Virus record (IMG/VR): IMGVR_UViG_3300005537_000041
Span: 1-39,972 of that record
Strand: one strand, 5' to 3'
DNA from: a virus
DNA: 39,972 nucleotides
Positions within the stretch are counted from its first letter, which is position 1. Every line of letters begins with the position of its first letter. The position numbers and the translations under genes are program-made. The notes under the pieces are model-generated. The model had not been told where the DNA came from, did not search any database, and saw nothing but the letters and a program-made list of their open reading frames with translations. This document shows, in pieces, positions 20,870 through 29,945 of the stretch.

Positions 20870-22425
20870 TGGTCGCCACGCGCCGCGCTGTTGCGAAATC
20901 CACCTCGATCACCTCTCCCATTGGGGGTTTGAACGCTCGAGACTCCCTCGCGGCGATGCCTCCGCAGGATGCGGTCATCCTTGACAACTTCTTCTGCACG
21001 CCGACCACGGTTGATTTGAGGAAGGGCTATACGCAATGGGTGACGGGGCTTCCCGCCCATGTGGAAAGCCTCATGCCGTACACCTCGGCTACCAAGCAGG
21101 CCATGTTCTGCGCGTCGGGGACGGCCTTCTATGACGTGACCTCGAGCGGGGCTGTCGGCGCTGCAGTGCAGGCGGGGCTTACGAATGCCCGCTGGCAGTC
21201 GGCCAACATGGGAACGCCTGGGGGACAATATCTCCTTGCCGTCAACGGCGCTGACAAACTCCGCGGCTATGACGGAACTTCCTGGTGGACCGATGGGGAT
21301 GGAAGCCATGACATCACGGGAATAGATACCTCCAAGTGCATTCATGCCAACAGCTTCAAGAATCGCTTCTATTTGGTGGAGAAGAATAGCTTCCGGGTTT
21401 GGTATCTGCCGCTGAATAGCATTGCGGGGGCCGCAAACTCCCTCGATCTCTCGCCGCTCTTTACCTTGGGCGGCTACTTGATGGCGATGGCGACATGGAC
21501 CGTCGATAACGCTGCCGGCATCAATGAATATGCGGTTTTCCTGTCTTCGGAAGGACAGATCGCGGTTTATCAAGGCTATGACCCCTCGAACTCGGGAAGT
21601 TGGTCGCTTGTTGCGGTCTTCCGGGTCGGACGCCCCATTGGAAGACGCTGCTTCGAAAAACTTGGCTCTGATCTCATCATCATTTGCGCCGATGGGTTCA
21701 TGCCGCTTTCGAAGGCGATGCTCACCGATCGCTCGCAGCTTCAGGAGGCGCTTTCCTCCAAGATCCTCAATCTCGTCAACACGGACGTTGCGAGGTATGG
21801 CAACAACTTCGGCTGGCAGCCGATCCTCTATCCGATCGGGAACAAGTTCATCGTCAACGTCCCGCAGAGCGAAAACGCCACGCAGTACCAATATGTCCAG
21901 AACACGATCACGGGCTCTTGGAGTCGCTTCACCGGCTGGAATCCGAACGTCTTCGCCCTCCTGAAGGATGACCTCTGGTTCGGGAGCAATTTGGGGAGCA
22001 CGCCCAATTCCGCGTTCGTCGCCAAGTGCGATCGCGGAACCTCGGACGCCGGGACACTCATCTTTGGCGAAGTGCAGACCGCCTTCCAATACTTCGGGAG
22101 TCCTGGGCTTTTGAAGCGCTTCACGATGGTTCGGCCCGTCTTCAATACTGCGGGGACTGCAACGCCGGTGATCGGCCTGGACGTGGACTTTTCGAGCAAC
22201 AGCCCTACTGGGACGGCTTCCTTTTCCGGGTCGTCGGGGGTTCCGTGGAATACGACCCTCTGGAACACGACGCCTTGGGGTTCGACCACGCAGATTCAAA
22301 AGACTTGGCAGGGCGTGAATGGCGTTGGATATTCCGCGGCCATCCACATGAAGGTCGCCAGCAGTACCGCGCTTATCTCCTGGATGAGCGTGGACTATGT
22401 TTTTGAAGTCGGGGCGCAACTATGA
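20866..22425 (+). CDS. Tail stabilisation protein, P22 gp10-like
   Basis: Start overlaps the previous stop. The 519-aa product reads like a podovirus stopper/stabilisation protein: SPIGGLNARDSLAAMPPQDAVILDNFF and a following WVTGLPAHVESLM, then repeated beta-propeller-like units (GDVFAL-type strand turns, WYLPLNSIAGAAN, SEGQIAVYQGYDP) and KRFTMVRPVFNT. These seal the head and carry the tail hub. No lysozyme or enzyme motif is visible. Confidence 0.8.
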   Translation: MMVATRRAVAKSTSITSPIGGLNARDSLAAMPPQDAVILDNFFCTPTTVDLRKGYTQWVTGLPAHVESLMPYTSATKQAMFCASGTAFYDVTSSGAVGAAVQAGLTNARWQSANMGTPGGQYLLAVNGADKLRGYDGTSWWTDGDGSHDITGIDTSKCIHANSFKNRFYLVEKNSFRVWYLPLNSIAGAANSLDLSPLFTLGGYLMAMATWTVDNAAGINEYAVFLSSEGQIAVYQGYDPSNSGSWSLVAVFRVGRPIGRRCFEKLGSDLIIICADGFMPLSKAMLTDRSQLQEALSSKILNLVNTDVARYGNNFGWQPILYPIGNKFIVNVPQSENATQYQYVQNTITGSWSRFTGWNPNVFALLKDDLWFGSNLGSTPNSAFVAKCDRGTSDAGTLIFGEVQTAFQYFGSPGLLKRFTMVRPVFNTAGTATPVIGLDVDFSSNSPTGTASFSGSSGVPWNTTLWNTTPWGSTTQIQKTWQGVNGVGYSAAIHMKVASSTALISWMSVDYVFEVGAQL

Positions 22426-22874
22426 AGGTCATCTATGGGCAGGACCGCGTGGTGGCCGAGTGGGTGTGTGCCCGAGCTCCGCATTCCGATGGCGGCTTCG
22501 AAAAGTTCACGACTATTGGATTCGCGGATGATTCGGGATTGGTCGCCGGCCTGATTTATGACGAGTACCGCGGCAACAGTATGCGGATTGCGATGGCATC
22601 CTCGACGCCGCGCTGGGCCACGAGGGAGACTCTCTACGCGCTCTTTGCTTATCCGTTTTTGCAATTGAAAGTGAAGCGCCTGACAGCCTATACCGGGAAG
22701 TCCATGGCGTCCGTTCGCAGATTCCTCGAGCGACTTGGTTTCGTGTTGGAAGGAACCATCCGCGAGGGTTTTGCAGATGACGACTGCGTGATCTACGGCA
22801 TGTTGAGAAACGAATGCCGATGGATCGAAAGGACTTCTCGTGAAATCGAGCCCGAGCGCGCCGCCTGCGCCTGA
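22422..22874 (+). CDS. GNAT-type acetyltransferase
   Basis: ATG overlaps the previous stop. The 150-aa product follows the phage GNAT pattern: GLVAGLIYDEY, a helix with RETLYALFAYPF, and the acetyl-CoA-fold end SVRRFLERLGFVLEGTIREGF...DDCVIYGMLRNECRW. It is common in podoviruses beside tail genes. The substrate (protein or small molecule) cannot be told. It overlaps the next gene by 35 bases. Confidence 0.85.
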   Translation: MKVIYGQDRVVAEWVCARAPHSDGGFEKFTTIGFADDSGLVAGLIYDEYRGNSMRIAMASSTPRWATRETLYALFAYPFLQLKVKRLTAYTGKSMASVRRFLERLGFVLEGTIREGFADDDCVIYGMLRNECRWIERTSREIEPERAACA

Positions 22875-24228
22875 CCCGAGCCAGACAGCGGCTGCCCAGT
22901 CGCAATCGAATATTGCGACCGCAATTGCGAACGCCCAGCTAAATCGGGTCAACCAGCAGACCCCGTGGGGGAGCATCACCTATACCCAGGGGCCGGCGGG
23001 TCCGAATGGCGTTCCTACTTGGTCATCGAACATCCAGCTATCGCCGCAGCAGGCAGCGTTGCTCGCCCAGCAGCAGGGAATGTCTTCGACGCGAAACACT
23101 CTCGCATCGCAGATGCTCAATTCGGGGACGATCCGGCCGCTGGACTTATCGCACTTGCATTCGATGTATGACCCTTCGACCCGAAGCAACTATGCCGGCG
23201 CGGTGAACGCTGCACCTCCGACGCCTCAAGCGCAGCAACCGGGACAGTCGGGACAGCCGCAACTCTCGCCGCAAATGCTTCAGCAGATTGTCGCGGCGAT
23301 TTCATCCATGCAGGGCTCCCAATCGGGACAGTCCTCCCAGCAGTCACAGGCGCAGCCGTCACAGCAGCAACCGCCGACACCTCCACCTCAGCAGCCCCAG
23401 CCGACTCCGCAGAGCGGGAGCACTACGCAATTCATTCGGCAAATGCTGACCGGCAGCCCCACGGGTGGAGCAGCTAATGGCGGCATGCCTGCCAACGCCT
23501 TCGGGAGCTCTGGCATTGACTTCGCCAACGCCCTTGCGAGTGCTACAGCCGGCGGGCAGGTAGACCCGCGGCTTTCGCAGTATTACTCGACGGACATGCA
23601 GGGGAGCGAGACGCCCACTACGACATTTACCCCGCGCGATCCGAACGGCCCGAGCAACCAGGGCACGATCATGATGAACGGCCAGCCGTGGATCCAGCTT
23701 GCCGGCGCTACGGATAACACGACCCTTCGTAGCCGTGATCCCTCGATGTTCAAGACGGACCCGAAGTATGGGCTCCTCACCCCTGCGGCAAACGTTCATT
23801 CGGGAACGGATGCGTTCTCCGAGATTGCCCCCTGGCTGATGATGGCTCCCGTCGCTGGGGCCGCTCTTGGTGCCGCGATGGGCGGGGCTGGTGCTGGAGT
23901 GACTGCCGGCGGAGATACCGGGGCCTTCGATGTTGGAGGCTCAAGCGGCTTTGGCGGTTCGACGGCGCTTTCCTCTCCTGCAGGAACTGGCGCATTCGAC
24001 GTTGGAGGTTCGACGGGCTTCGGTGGAGCGAACCCGATCGGGGCCAACGCAGCACCCGTCACCGACCTCTCTACGACCGCGCAGCAGCCGAGCCTTTGGC
24101 AGCAAGGCATGACGAACCTATCGCAAGGTCGCGGGCTTTTGGGGCTTCGCCCCGGAGTCAGTAGCGGAATGTCCCTTCTTGCACAACTTCTCCGTCAACA
24201 ACCTCAATCGACGGGCGGGAGCCATTAA
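22840..24228 (+). CDS. Pro/Gln/Gly-rich virion protein, 462 aa
   Basis: GTG at 22840 with AAAGGA upstream. The first 100 residues contain a NQQTPWGSITYTQ beta hairpin typical of tail-tip associated phage proteins; the middle is Gln/Ser/Pro-rich and disordered. Near residues 340-380 the module TGAFDVGGSxGFGG occurs twice. A hydrophobic Gly/Ala run (WLMMAPVAGAALGAAMG) may be a membrane-inserting or helical segment. It is likely an ejected or tail-associated protein. The N-terminus MKSSPSAPPAPDP resembles the next two genes. Confidence 0.65.
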   Translation: MKSSPSAPPAPDPSQTAAAQSQSNIATAIANAQLNRVNQQTPWGSITYTQGPAGPNGVPTWSSNIQLSPQQAALLAQQQGMSSTRNTLASQMLNSGTIRPLDLSHLHSMYDPSTRSNYAGAVNAAPPTPQAQQPGQSGQPQLSPQMLQQIVAAISSMQGSQSGQSSQQSQAQPSQQQPPTPPPQQPQPTPQSGSTTQFIRQMLTGSPTGGAANGGMPANAFGSSGIDFANALASATAGGQVDPRLSQYYSTDMQGSETPTTTFTPRDPNGPSNQGTIMMNGQPWIQLAGATDNTTLRSRDPSMFKTDPKYGLLTPAANVHSGTDAFSEIAPWLMMAPVAGAALGAAMGGAGAGVTAGGDTGAFDVGGSSGFGGSTALSSPAGTGAFDVGGSTGFGGANPIGANAAPVTDLSTTAQQPSLWQQGMTNLSQGRGLLGLRPGVSSGMSLLAQLLRQQPQSTGGSH

Positions 24229-24843
24229 ATGAAAACACGCGCACAGCAGCCCCCGTCTCCGAGCGCTACTTATAGCGGAATGACCGCGCAGCGAATCATG
24301 GGCGGCGGGTATGACCCGACACAGGGAAACGCTCCGGCTAATTCGGGGAATTACACCAACCTGGGAAATCAGAGCCTCGGGCCAGCGGTTGCGTCTTCAG
24401 GTACTTCGTTTGGCCCGCAACAGCCGAGCGGTCCCGGCGGATATATGGCCCCCGGTAGTAACCCGAGCGCAAGCCCCGCGCCTCTGGGCCTGAATGGTAT
24501 GCCCGGCATTACCGTGAACCCATCGAGTGCCGGAAACCTGGCGAGCGGTCTACCCGGCTACAACGCGAATCCCTCCATCGGTGGATTCAACGTCAATACG
24601 GGACAGCCGATGCAGCAACAGCCCATGCAATTGCAACCCGGAATGAGCGCGAATCCGGGATTGAGCAGCCCATGGGGCAACACGCAGACTCCTCCCACGT
24701 CCATCGGTAGTGGGCAGCCGATGCCCATGCAGGCAAAGCCCATGCCCGTACAGGCGACGACGCAACCGATTACCACGGGCGGGCCTGATCCTCGAGCCAA
24801 CAAGATGGCGATGCTACTGCGCGCAAGGGGGGCGGGCGGATGA
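24229..24843 (+). CDS. Pro/Gly/Asn-rich protein, 204 aa
   Basis: The frame begins directly after the previous stop, with GGGAG upstream. The product is low-complexity: Gly, Asn, Pro, Gln and Ser form most of the chain, with a MQQQPMQLQPGM run and a basic C-terminal end. N-terminus MKTRAQQPPSPSA is like that of the 426-aa protein that follows. Probably a flexible virion protein; no known fold. Overlaps the next gene (ATGA). Confidence 0.6.
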   Translation: MKTRAQQPPSPSATYSGMTAQRIMGGGYDPTQGNAPANSGNYTNLGNQSLGPAVASSGTSFGPQQPSGPGGYMAPGSNPSASPAPLGLNGMPGITVNPSSAGNLASGLPGYNANPSIGGFNVNTGQPMQQQPMQLQPGMSANPGLSSPWGNTQTPPTSIGSGQPMPMQAKPMPVQATTQPITTGGPDPRANKMAMLLRARGAGG

Positions 24844-26120
24844 AGACTCAAAGCCAGCAACCTCCGGCTGCCGGCAACCCTTTGGCGCGGGGAACTGGCG
24901 CTGCGCCGAATACGGGCGGCATTCCCGGCACGAATCCGATTGCGAGCGGCTACGCGCCGACTGCGGCCAATACGCCGGCAAATCCCGGTGCCGGTGGCGA
25001 CCCATTCGGCGGGCATGACCCATGGGATGTGGCGATCGGGATGTATTCGAATCCCGCGCAGACTCCGGCAGCTCCGCCTTCTCCGCACGCGGTTCCCACG
25101 GCTCCGTCGCCTTCGATGCAGCCGGCGATCACGCAGAACGTGCAGCCCGCTCCGGCATCGGGACAGGTTGCGGCCCCGCCGAGCGCGATCGCTCCGCCTC
25201 CTGCTCCCATCACGCCTTCGACCTTCGACCAATCGAACTCCCAGCTATTCCCCGGCGGGAACGTCCCACAGGTCATGCAACAGGCGCAAGACGCGGCCTA
25301 CCACCAAGCCACAGGCTACCTCGATCCGCAATTTGCGAATCAGGAAGCCGCCTTGCGTTCCCAGCTCGCCAACCAGGGAATCATGGAGAACTCGGAGGCC
25401 TGGAATCGTGCGATGGACGATTTCCAGCGGAACAAACAATTGGCCTACAGCAGCGCCGAGAACGCGGCCTATGGGCAGGGCTTGACCGCGCAGAACCAGG
25501 TCGCCAATCAGGTGTTGGAGCAATTGGGACTGCGGACGCAGCAGAACGTCGCGCAGACCGGGGCTAACGCTTCGATGTACGGCTCCCAGTTGAACGCGCA
25601 AACCGCGGCGAACATCTTGGCCGAGCAGCATTCGCAGAACCAGTATTCGGACGCCCTGGGGCTTCGCAATCAGGACATCAATGAGCTTCTGCTAGAGCAG
25701 CAGAACCCGCTCTCCATGGCGAACCAGTTGACGGGCGGGCAGGGCGTTCAATCCCCCAATTTCACCAGCACGCCGGGAACGAACGTCGATCCCACGAACA
25801 TCGCGCAAATCATCCAGCAGGCATTGGGACAGCAGAACAACGTCTACAACACACAAGTGGGGGCGACGAACTCCTCCAATGCAGGTATGGCGACCATCAT
25901 TGCCGCGCTGCTCTCCGATCGCCGACTCAAGACGAACATCAAGCAAATTGGGATGCATGAATGCGGCGTCCCGCTCTACTCCTACAACTATGCAGATGGA
26001 AAACCCGGATTCGGCGTCCTCGCGGACGAGCTCGAAAAGGTCCGCCCCGATGCGGTATGGAGCGATGAAAACGGCCTCAAGGTCGTCAACTACGCGGCCA
26101 TCTCGAAGGTGGATCGCTAA
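24840..26120 (+). CDS. Virion protein ending in an S74-type autochaperone motif
   Basis: ATG overlaps the previous stop. Residues 1-150 are Pro/Ala-rich and disordered; the middle is a Gln/Asn-rich helix with NQEAALRSQLANQGIMENSEAWNRAM, a pattern of phage tail-associated proteins. The last 70 residues begin SDRRLKTNI (Ser359, Lys364), the catalytic Ser-Lys signature of the peptidase S74 intramolecular chaperone, followed by GFGVLADELEKVRPDAV. The S74 region is short compared with typical ones, about 70 residues. Autocleavage is likely but unproven. Confidence 0.75.
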   Translation: MKTQSQQPPAAGNPLARGTGAAPNTGGIPGTNPIASGYAPTAANTPANPGAGGDPFGGHDPWDVAIGMYSNPAQTPAAPPSPHAVPTAPSPSMQPAITQNVQPAPASGQVAAPPSAIAPPPAPITPSTFDQSNSQLFPGGNVPQVMQQAQDAAYHQATGYLDPQFANQEAALRSQLANQGIMENSEAWNRAMDDFQRNKQLAYSSAENAAYGQGLTAQNQVANQVLEQLGLRTQQNVAQTGANASMYGSQLNAQTAANILAEQHSQNQYSDALGLRNQDINELLLEQQNPLSMANQLTGGQGVQSPNFTSTPGTNVDPTNIAQIIQQALGQQNNVYNTQVGATNSSNAGMATIIAALLSDRRLKTNIKQIGMHECGVPLYSYNYADGKPGFGVLADELEKVRPDAVWSDENGLKVVNYAAISKVDR

Positions 26121-27808
26121 TGGCTACCGCCTTCGGTCTGCCGGAGATTGCATCCCTCTACGATCCGAATATCGCGGTCGATCAAGTCGCGCTGCAACGG
26201 CGTATGGCGATTGCGCAAGCGTTGCGTCAGCAGGCCATGACGCCGCTGGATACCTCGGGCCGTCAGATCGGCGGCATGGGCTACAAAATCAGCCCGTGGG
26301 AGGGCGTTGCAAAAGCCGTGCAGGCCGTGATGGCGGGCCAGCAGGACACCGCGAACGATCAAGACCGCCTTGCGTTGCAGCAGAAGATGGCGCAGGCGCT
26401 TCTCGGGCAACAGGCTCCTCAAGGGCAACCCGCGCCTCAGCAAGCCCCCGCGCCCGTATCTTCCGCGGGAGCGCCCTCGTCGCCACTGCCGCAGGGACAG
26501 CCAACTGCACAACCGGCGCAAGGCCCCGCCATCGGCGGAATTGGCATTGGCGACTTATTCAAGGGAGGTGTCGTCAACGACATCGGCGGTCCCGCGATGG
26601 CTGCGGCGTATGCGAAGAACTTCGAGCCGACAGATTTCGCGCGAGCGCTCCGCTCCGCAGGCATCGATCCCAATTCCGCGCTCGGGCATCAATTGGCGCA
26701 GGACAACATTGCCAAGGGGAACTATATCCCGCCCGTTTCCGGCCGTCCCGGCGGCTACCTTGAAGACCCGAAGACGGGGCGGATCACGTCTCTCCCGAAC
26801 ACGCCTCCGGGCTATGTCGCCACACAAGACCCGAACTCTCCGACCGGCTTTACCACGCAGCCTCAGCCTGGCGGTCCTGCGGCCGTGCAGGGTGCCGCGA
26901 AGGCGAAAGCTATCGGCGAGGCGTTCGGCGATGTGCAACCGACCGTTGACCGGAGCGGACAGCCGCAGCCGGTTCAGAGTAGGGCCAAGGCGCTGGGCTA
27001 TGGAGATGACGGGAATGTCGCTCCCGCCACACAGACGGCGCGTGATGCGCAGTCGCGTCAGTTGCTCGCCGACGAACTGCGCAAGTGGCAGGCGGCCCCG
27101 GATTCCTCGGCCAAGGTGGCGAACATTAAAGACATTCAGACGCAGATGGGCGGCCTTACGGATCAGCCCTCGGCGTCCTATGTTGCCCCGCCCCTTGGCA
27201 CGTCGGAAGCGCAAATCTCCCTCGATAAGAAATGGGAGTCGCAACTCGCGGCGAATAAAGAAGCGATGACGACGAGTTCATATTTGGACAACATCGTTTC
27301 GGCTGCTCACAAGGGGGCAATCGTTGGCCCTGGCGCTGATCGGCGCGAGCTCGTGCAGGGGTTCCTTCAACTCGCTGGCATCAATGAAAACGTCAACAGC
27401 GATGCGGTGACGCAAACCCAATTGCTGGACAAGTATCACAACCAGATTGTCGCGCGTTTGGGCCAAGGTGGCCTCGGGACGGATGCCGCGCGCGCGATTC
27501 TCGATACAGCCTATCCCGGCAAGCCGATGAATATCGGTGCCATTGATGAGGCCGCGGCCAATCTCAAGGGAGCGCAGGCGATGACGCAGGCGCGGACGCG
27601 CTTCCTTCAGCCTGCCGCTAGTAAGCGCGATCAAAACGACTATGCCAATCGGGAAATCCAGTTTGACCAAGCTGCCGATCCGCGTATTTGGCAATTCAAA
27701 AATCTTCAAGACCCAGCGGCGCGCTCGGCTTTTGCGAAACAGGTTCTCTCGCAAGATCCCTCATTTCCCGCTCGCATCAAGCAACTTGAATCTATGGGAG
27801 CGCTGTGA
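26120..27808 (+). CDS. Internal/ejection-type protein, 562 aa
   Basis: ATG overlaps the previous stop (TAATG). The first 100 residues are helical and Gln-rich (QRRMAIAQALRQQAM), then come a Pro/Gln-rich linker and a domain with PPVSGRPGGYLEDPKTGRI. The C-terminal 200 residues are helical, with AAANLKGAQAMTQART and YANREIQFDQAADPRIW. It lacks enzymatic motifs, and its place before the larger ejection protein fits an internal virion protein. The name is based on context. Confidence 0.65.
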   Translation: MATAFGLPEIASLYDPNIAVDQVALQRRMAIAQALRQQAMTPLDTSGRQIGGMGYKISPWEGVAKAVQAVMAGQQDTANDQDRLALQQKMAQALLGQQAPQGQPAPQQAPAPVSSAGAPSSPLPQGQPTAQPAQGPAIGGIGIGDLFKGGVVNDIGGPAMAAAYAKNFEPTDFARALRSAGIDPNSALGHQLAQDNIAKGNYIPPVSGRPGGYLEDPKTGRITSLPNTPPGYVATQDPNSPTGFTTQPQPGGPAAVQGAAKAKAIGEAFGDVQPTVDRSGQPQPVQSRAKALGYGDDGNVAPATQTARDAQSRQLLADELRKWQAAPDSSAKVANIKDIQTQMGGLTDQPSASYVAPPLGTSEAQISLDKKWESQLAANKEAMTTSSYLDNIVSAAHKGAIVGPGADRRELVQGFLQLAGINENVNSDAVTQTQLLDKYHNQIVARLGQGGLGTDAARAILDTAYPGKPMNIGAIDEAAANLKGAQAMTQARTRFLQPAASKRDQNDYANREIQFDQAADPRIWQFKNLQDPAARSAFAKQVLSQDPSFPARIKQLESMGAL

Positions 27809-29838
27809 GCCTCGCTGATGACTTCCTACAAGCTGCGGATGTAGCCGATCAGGGGATGCCGTCATCCCTCTCCGATCAGTTCGCTCAAGCCGCCCAAGGC
27901 GCGCCGCCCCCGCCTCGTCGGCCATTGCAGCCTCCGCAAGAGCTTTCCTTGATGGACCGGCTCCTCGCCCACGTTCCGGATTCGCTCGTCAACAACAGGG
28001 CAATGACTGCGGTGCGCGGGACTGTGATGGGCGCTGCCGATCCGGTTGTGGGAACCGCACAGGCGGCGGCGAACCTCTTGCCGAACTCGACGGGCATTCC
28101 GCAGGCCGTCAACCAGGCCGTGACGGACAAGGATGCGCAGTACCAAGCCGAGCGCCGCGGGCAGGGCATGACCGGCTTTGACCCCGCGCGCATGGGCGGC
28201 AACTTCCTGTCGCCCGTCAATTTGGCGATGGCGTTGCGCGCCGCTCCGGCGGTGACTGCTACGGCGCGGGCTTTTCAGGGGGCGGGAACTGGATTTGTTG
28301 GGGGCCTAACCGCGCCTGTCGATGTCGGACCCTCCGGAAACTACTGGGCACCCAAGGCCGTGCAGACCACCCTTGCAACCGCCGCCGGAGGTGTATTGGC
28401 TCCCGCCGCCGGCTGGATTGGGGACAAGGCCATTCCGGCCGTGAACTCTCTTATTGCAAGATTCAAAGGCGGCATGGATCCAGCCGAGGCCGCAGCGAAG
28501 ACGGATTCGATCCTCTCTGATGCCCTCTCGGAGACGGGGCAGACGACAGAAAATGTTCCGCCCGCGCAACTCGCCGTGGTGCGCCAGCAAGTTCAGGATG
28601 CGCTATCGAAGGGCAAGAAGCTAGATGCCGCCGCAGCGCTTCGTCTCTCCGATTTCGAGGCGCAGGACATTCCTTCCACGCAAGCTCAGATCACCCGCGA
28701 CCCGATGCAGTTTGCCGACGAGCAGACCATGCGGTCTATTAGCCGGCCCCTCAATCAAACGATGGAGCTCGGCAACAAGAAGGTAACGCAGGGCATCGGG
28801 CAATACAGCGCAAACGCTGCAGAGGCTCCGGTTGCGGCCGCGGATCTCGCTACGGCGCTACGCAACTATGACGCCAGCAAAGCCGCAAACGTAAGGACCG
28901 CATATGCAACTGCTCGCGCCTCAGCCGGGAAGGATCTGGAGGTTCCAACCGCGGGCCTGACGGATGCCTATAAGCAAACCATGGAGGATTTTGGCGATTA
29001 CGTTCCCAAGGTACTGCAAGACAAATTCTCGGCGCTAGAGAAACAGCCCCTCACCTTTGAAGGGGCCGACAAACTACGCCAGAGCATCAATACTCTTGTA
29101 ACCAATGATCCGAATGACCGCACGAACCTTGCCCTTGGGACGCTGCGCTCCGCGCTGAATAATGCGCAGAAGGAGGTATCCGCGACTGGTGGGCCTTTCG
29201 CCCCCGCGGTGAAACTTGCCTCTGAGCGATTCGGACAGCAGGAAGCCATTCCAGCCCTTGGGGCCGCAGTCAACGGAGATGCCGGCGACAACTTCGTCCA
29301 AAAGTATGTCATCAACGGGCAGACGCAGGATGTTCAAAAACTCGCTTCACTCCTGCGCGAACAAGCGCCGGATGCGTTCGACCAAACTCGGCAACAGATC
29401 GGGGCGCATCTCGCGCGCAAGGCGTTCGGCGAGAACGTAGCCGCCGACAAAGCCGTCGCCCAGGAAAGCTACAACAAAGCGCTTCGTGAGCTCGGGACCG
29501 GAAAGCTAGGGGCGTTCTTCGAGCCGCAGGAGGTGGATCAACTTCAGCGCCTCGGAAGAATTGCGGCCTACCAACAATCGAATCCTGCCGCAGCGGCCTC
29601 CAACTTCTCGAACAGTGCTGGCGCGTTTGCGAATCTTCTGAGGAGCGGGGCGGGGCTTCCCTTTGCGGGAAAGACCCTGCAGTTCGCAGGAGAAAAACTA
29701 GGCGGCTACGCCGCTACGCATCCCGTTGTTCCCATCACCGGGAACATGAGCGATGCGCAACTACTGATGCTCTCGAACCTGCTCCGTGGCGGAAGTGGCG
29801 CGGCTGGCCTTGCGCTTTCCGGGGCTGTAGGACAGTAG
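27805..29838 (+). CDS. Large DNA-ejection protein, 677 aa
   Basis: GTG at 27805 overlaps the previous stop. This is the second largest protein. The N-terminal third has a hydrophobic/amphipathic segment (VMGAADPVVGTAQAAANLLP and VGGLTAPVD), then long helices rich in Ala, Gln and Asp (AADLATALRNYDASKAANVRTAY). The last residues form another hydrophobic Gly/Ala run. The plan matches ejection proteins of P22/T7-like phages that cross the envelope. No lytic transglycosylase motif was seen. Confidence 0.7.
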   Translation: MSLADDFLQAADVADQGMPSSLSDQFAQAAQGAPPPPRRPLQPPQELSLMDRLLAHVPDSLVNNRAMTAVRGTVMGAADPVVGTAQAAANLLPNSTGIPQAVNQAVTDKDAQYQAERRGQGMTGFDPARMGGNFLSPVNLAMALRAAPAVTATARAFQGAGTGFVGGLTAPVDVGPSGNYWAPKAVQTTLATAAGGVLAPAAGWIGDKAIPAVNSLIARFKGGMDPAEAAAKTDSILSDALSETGQTTENVPPAQLAVVRQQVQDALSKGKKLDAAAALRLSDFEAQDIPSTQAQITRDPMQFADEQTMRSISRPLNQTMELGNKKVTQGIGQYSANAAEAPVAAADLATALRNYDASKAANVRTAYATARASAGKDLEVPTAGLTDAYKQTMEDFGDYVPKVLQDKFSALEKQPLTFEGADKLRQSINTLVTNDPNDRTNLALGTLRSALNNAQKEVSATGGPFAPAVKLASERFGQQEAIPALGAAVNGDAGDNFVQKYVINGQTQDVQKLASLLREQAPDAFDQTRQQIGAHLARKAFGENVAADKAVAQESYNKALRELGTGKLGAFFEPQEVDQLQRLGRIAAYQQSNPAAAASNFSNSAGAFANLLRSGAGLPFAGKTLQFAGEKLGGYAATHPVVPITGNMSDAQLLMLSNLLRGGSGAAGLALSGAVGQ

Positions 29839-29907
29839 CCATGAATAAAAAGCGATGCCTGCCCCCATGGCGAGGACTCTCAAGATGATGTCCAAAGCGA
29901 AATCCAT
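29761..29907 (-). CDS. Possible antisense small membrane protein
   Basis: A minus-strand frame from ATG 29905-29907, 48 aa, overlapping the end of the ejection gene but partly filling the 107-bp gap before the fibre gene. Residues 5-25 form a convincing transmembrane helix (LDIILRVLAMGAGIAFYSWL), followed by a basic tail. No strong ribosome-binding site precedes it, and the direction opposes all late genes, so it may be chance. Confidence 0.25.
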   Translation of the reverse strand: MDFALDIILRVLAMGAGIAFYSWLLSYSPGKRKASRATSATEQVREHQ

Positions 29908-29945
29908 GGGGCAAACCCTACACCTGAATTTCGAAGGAGGCAACC

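Noticed and set aside
20743-22419. 558-codon minus-strand open frame
   Set aside because: Antisense to the tail stabilisation gene; no recognisable pattern.
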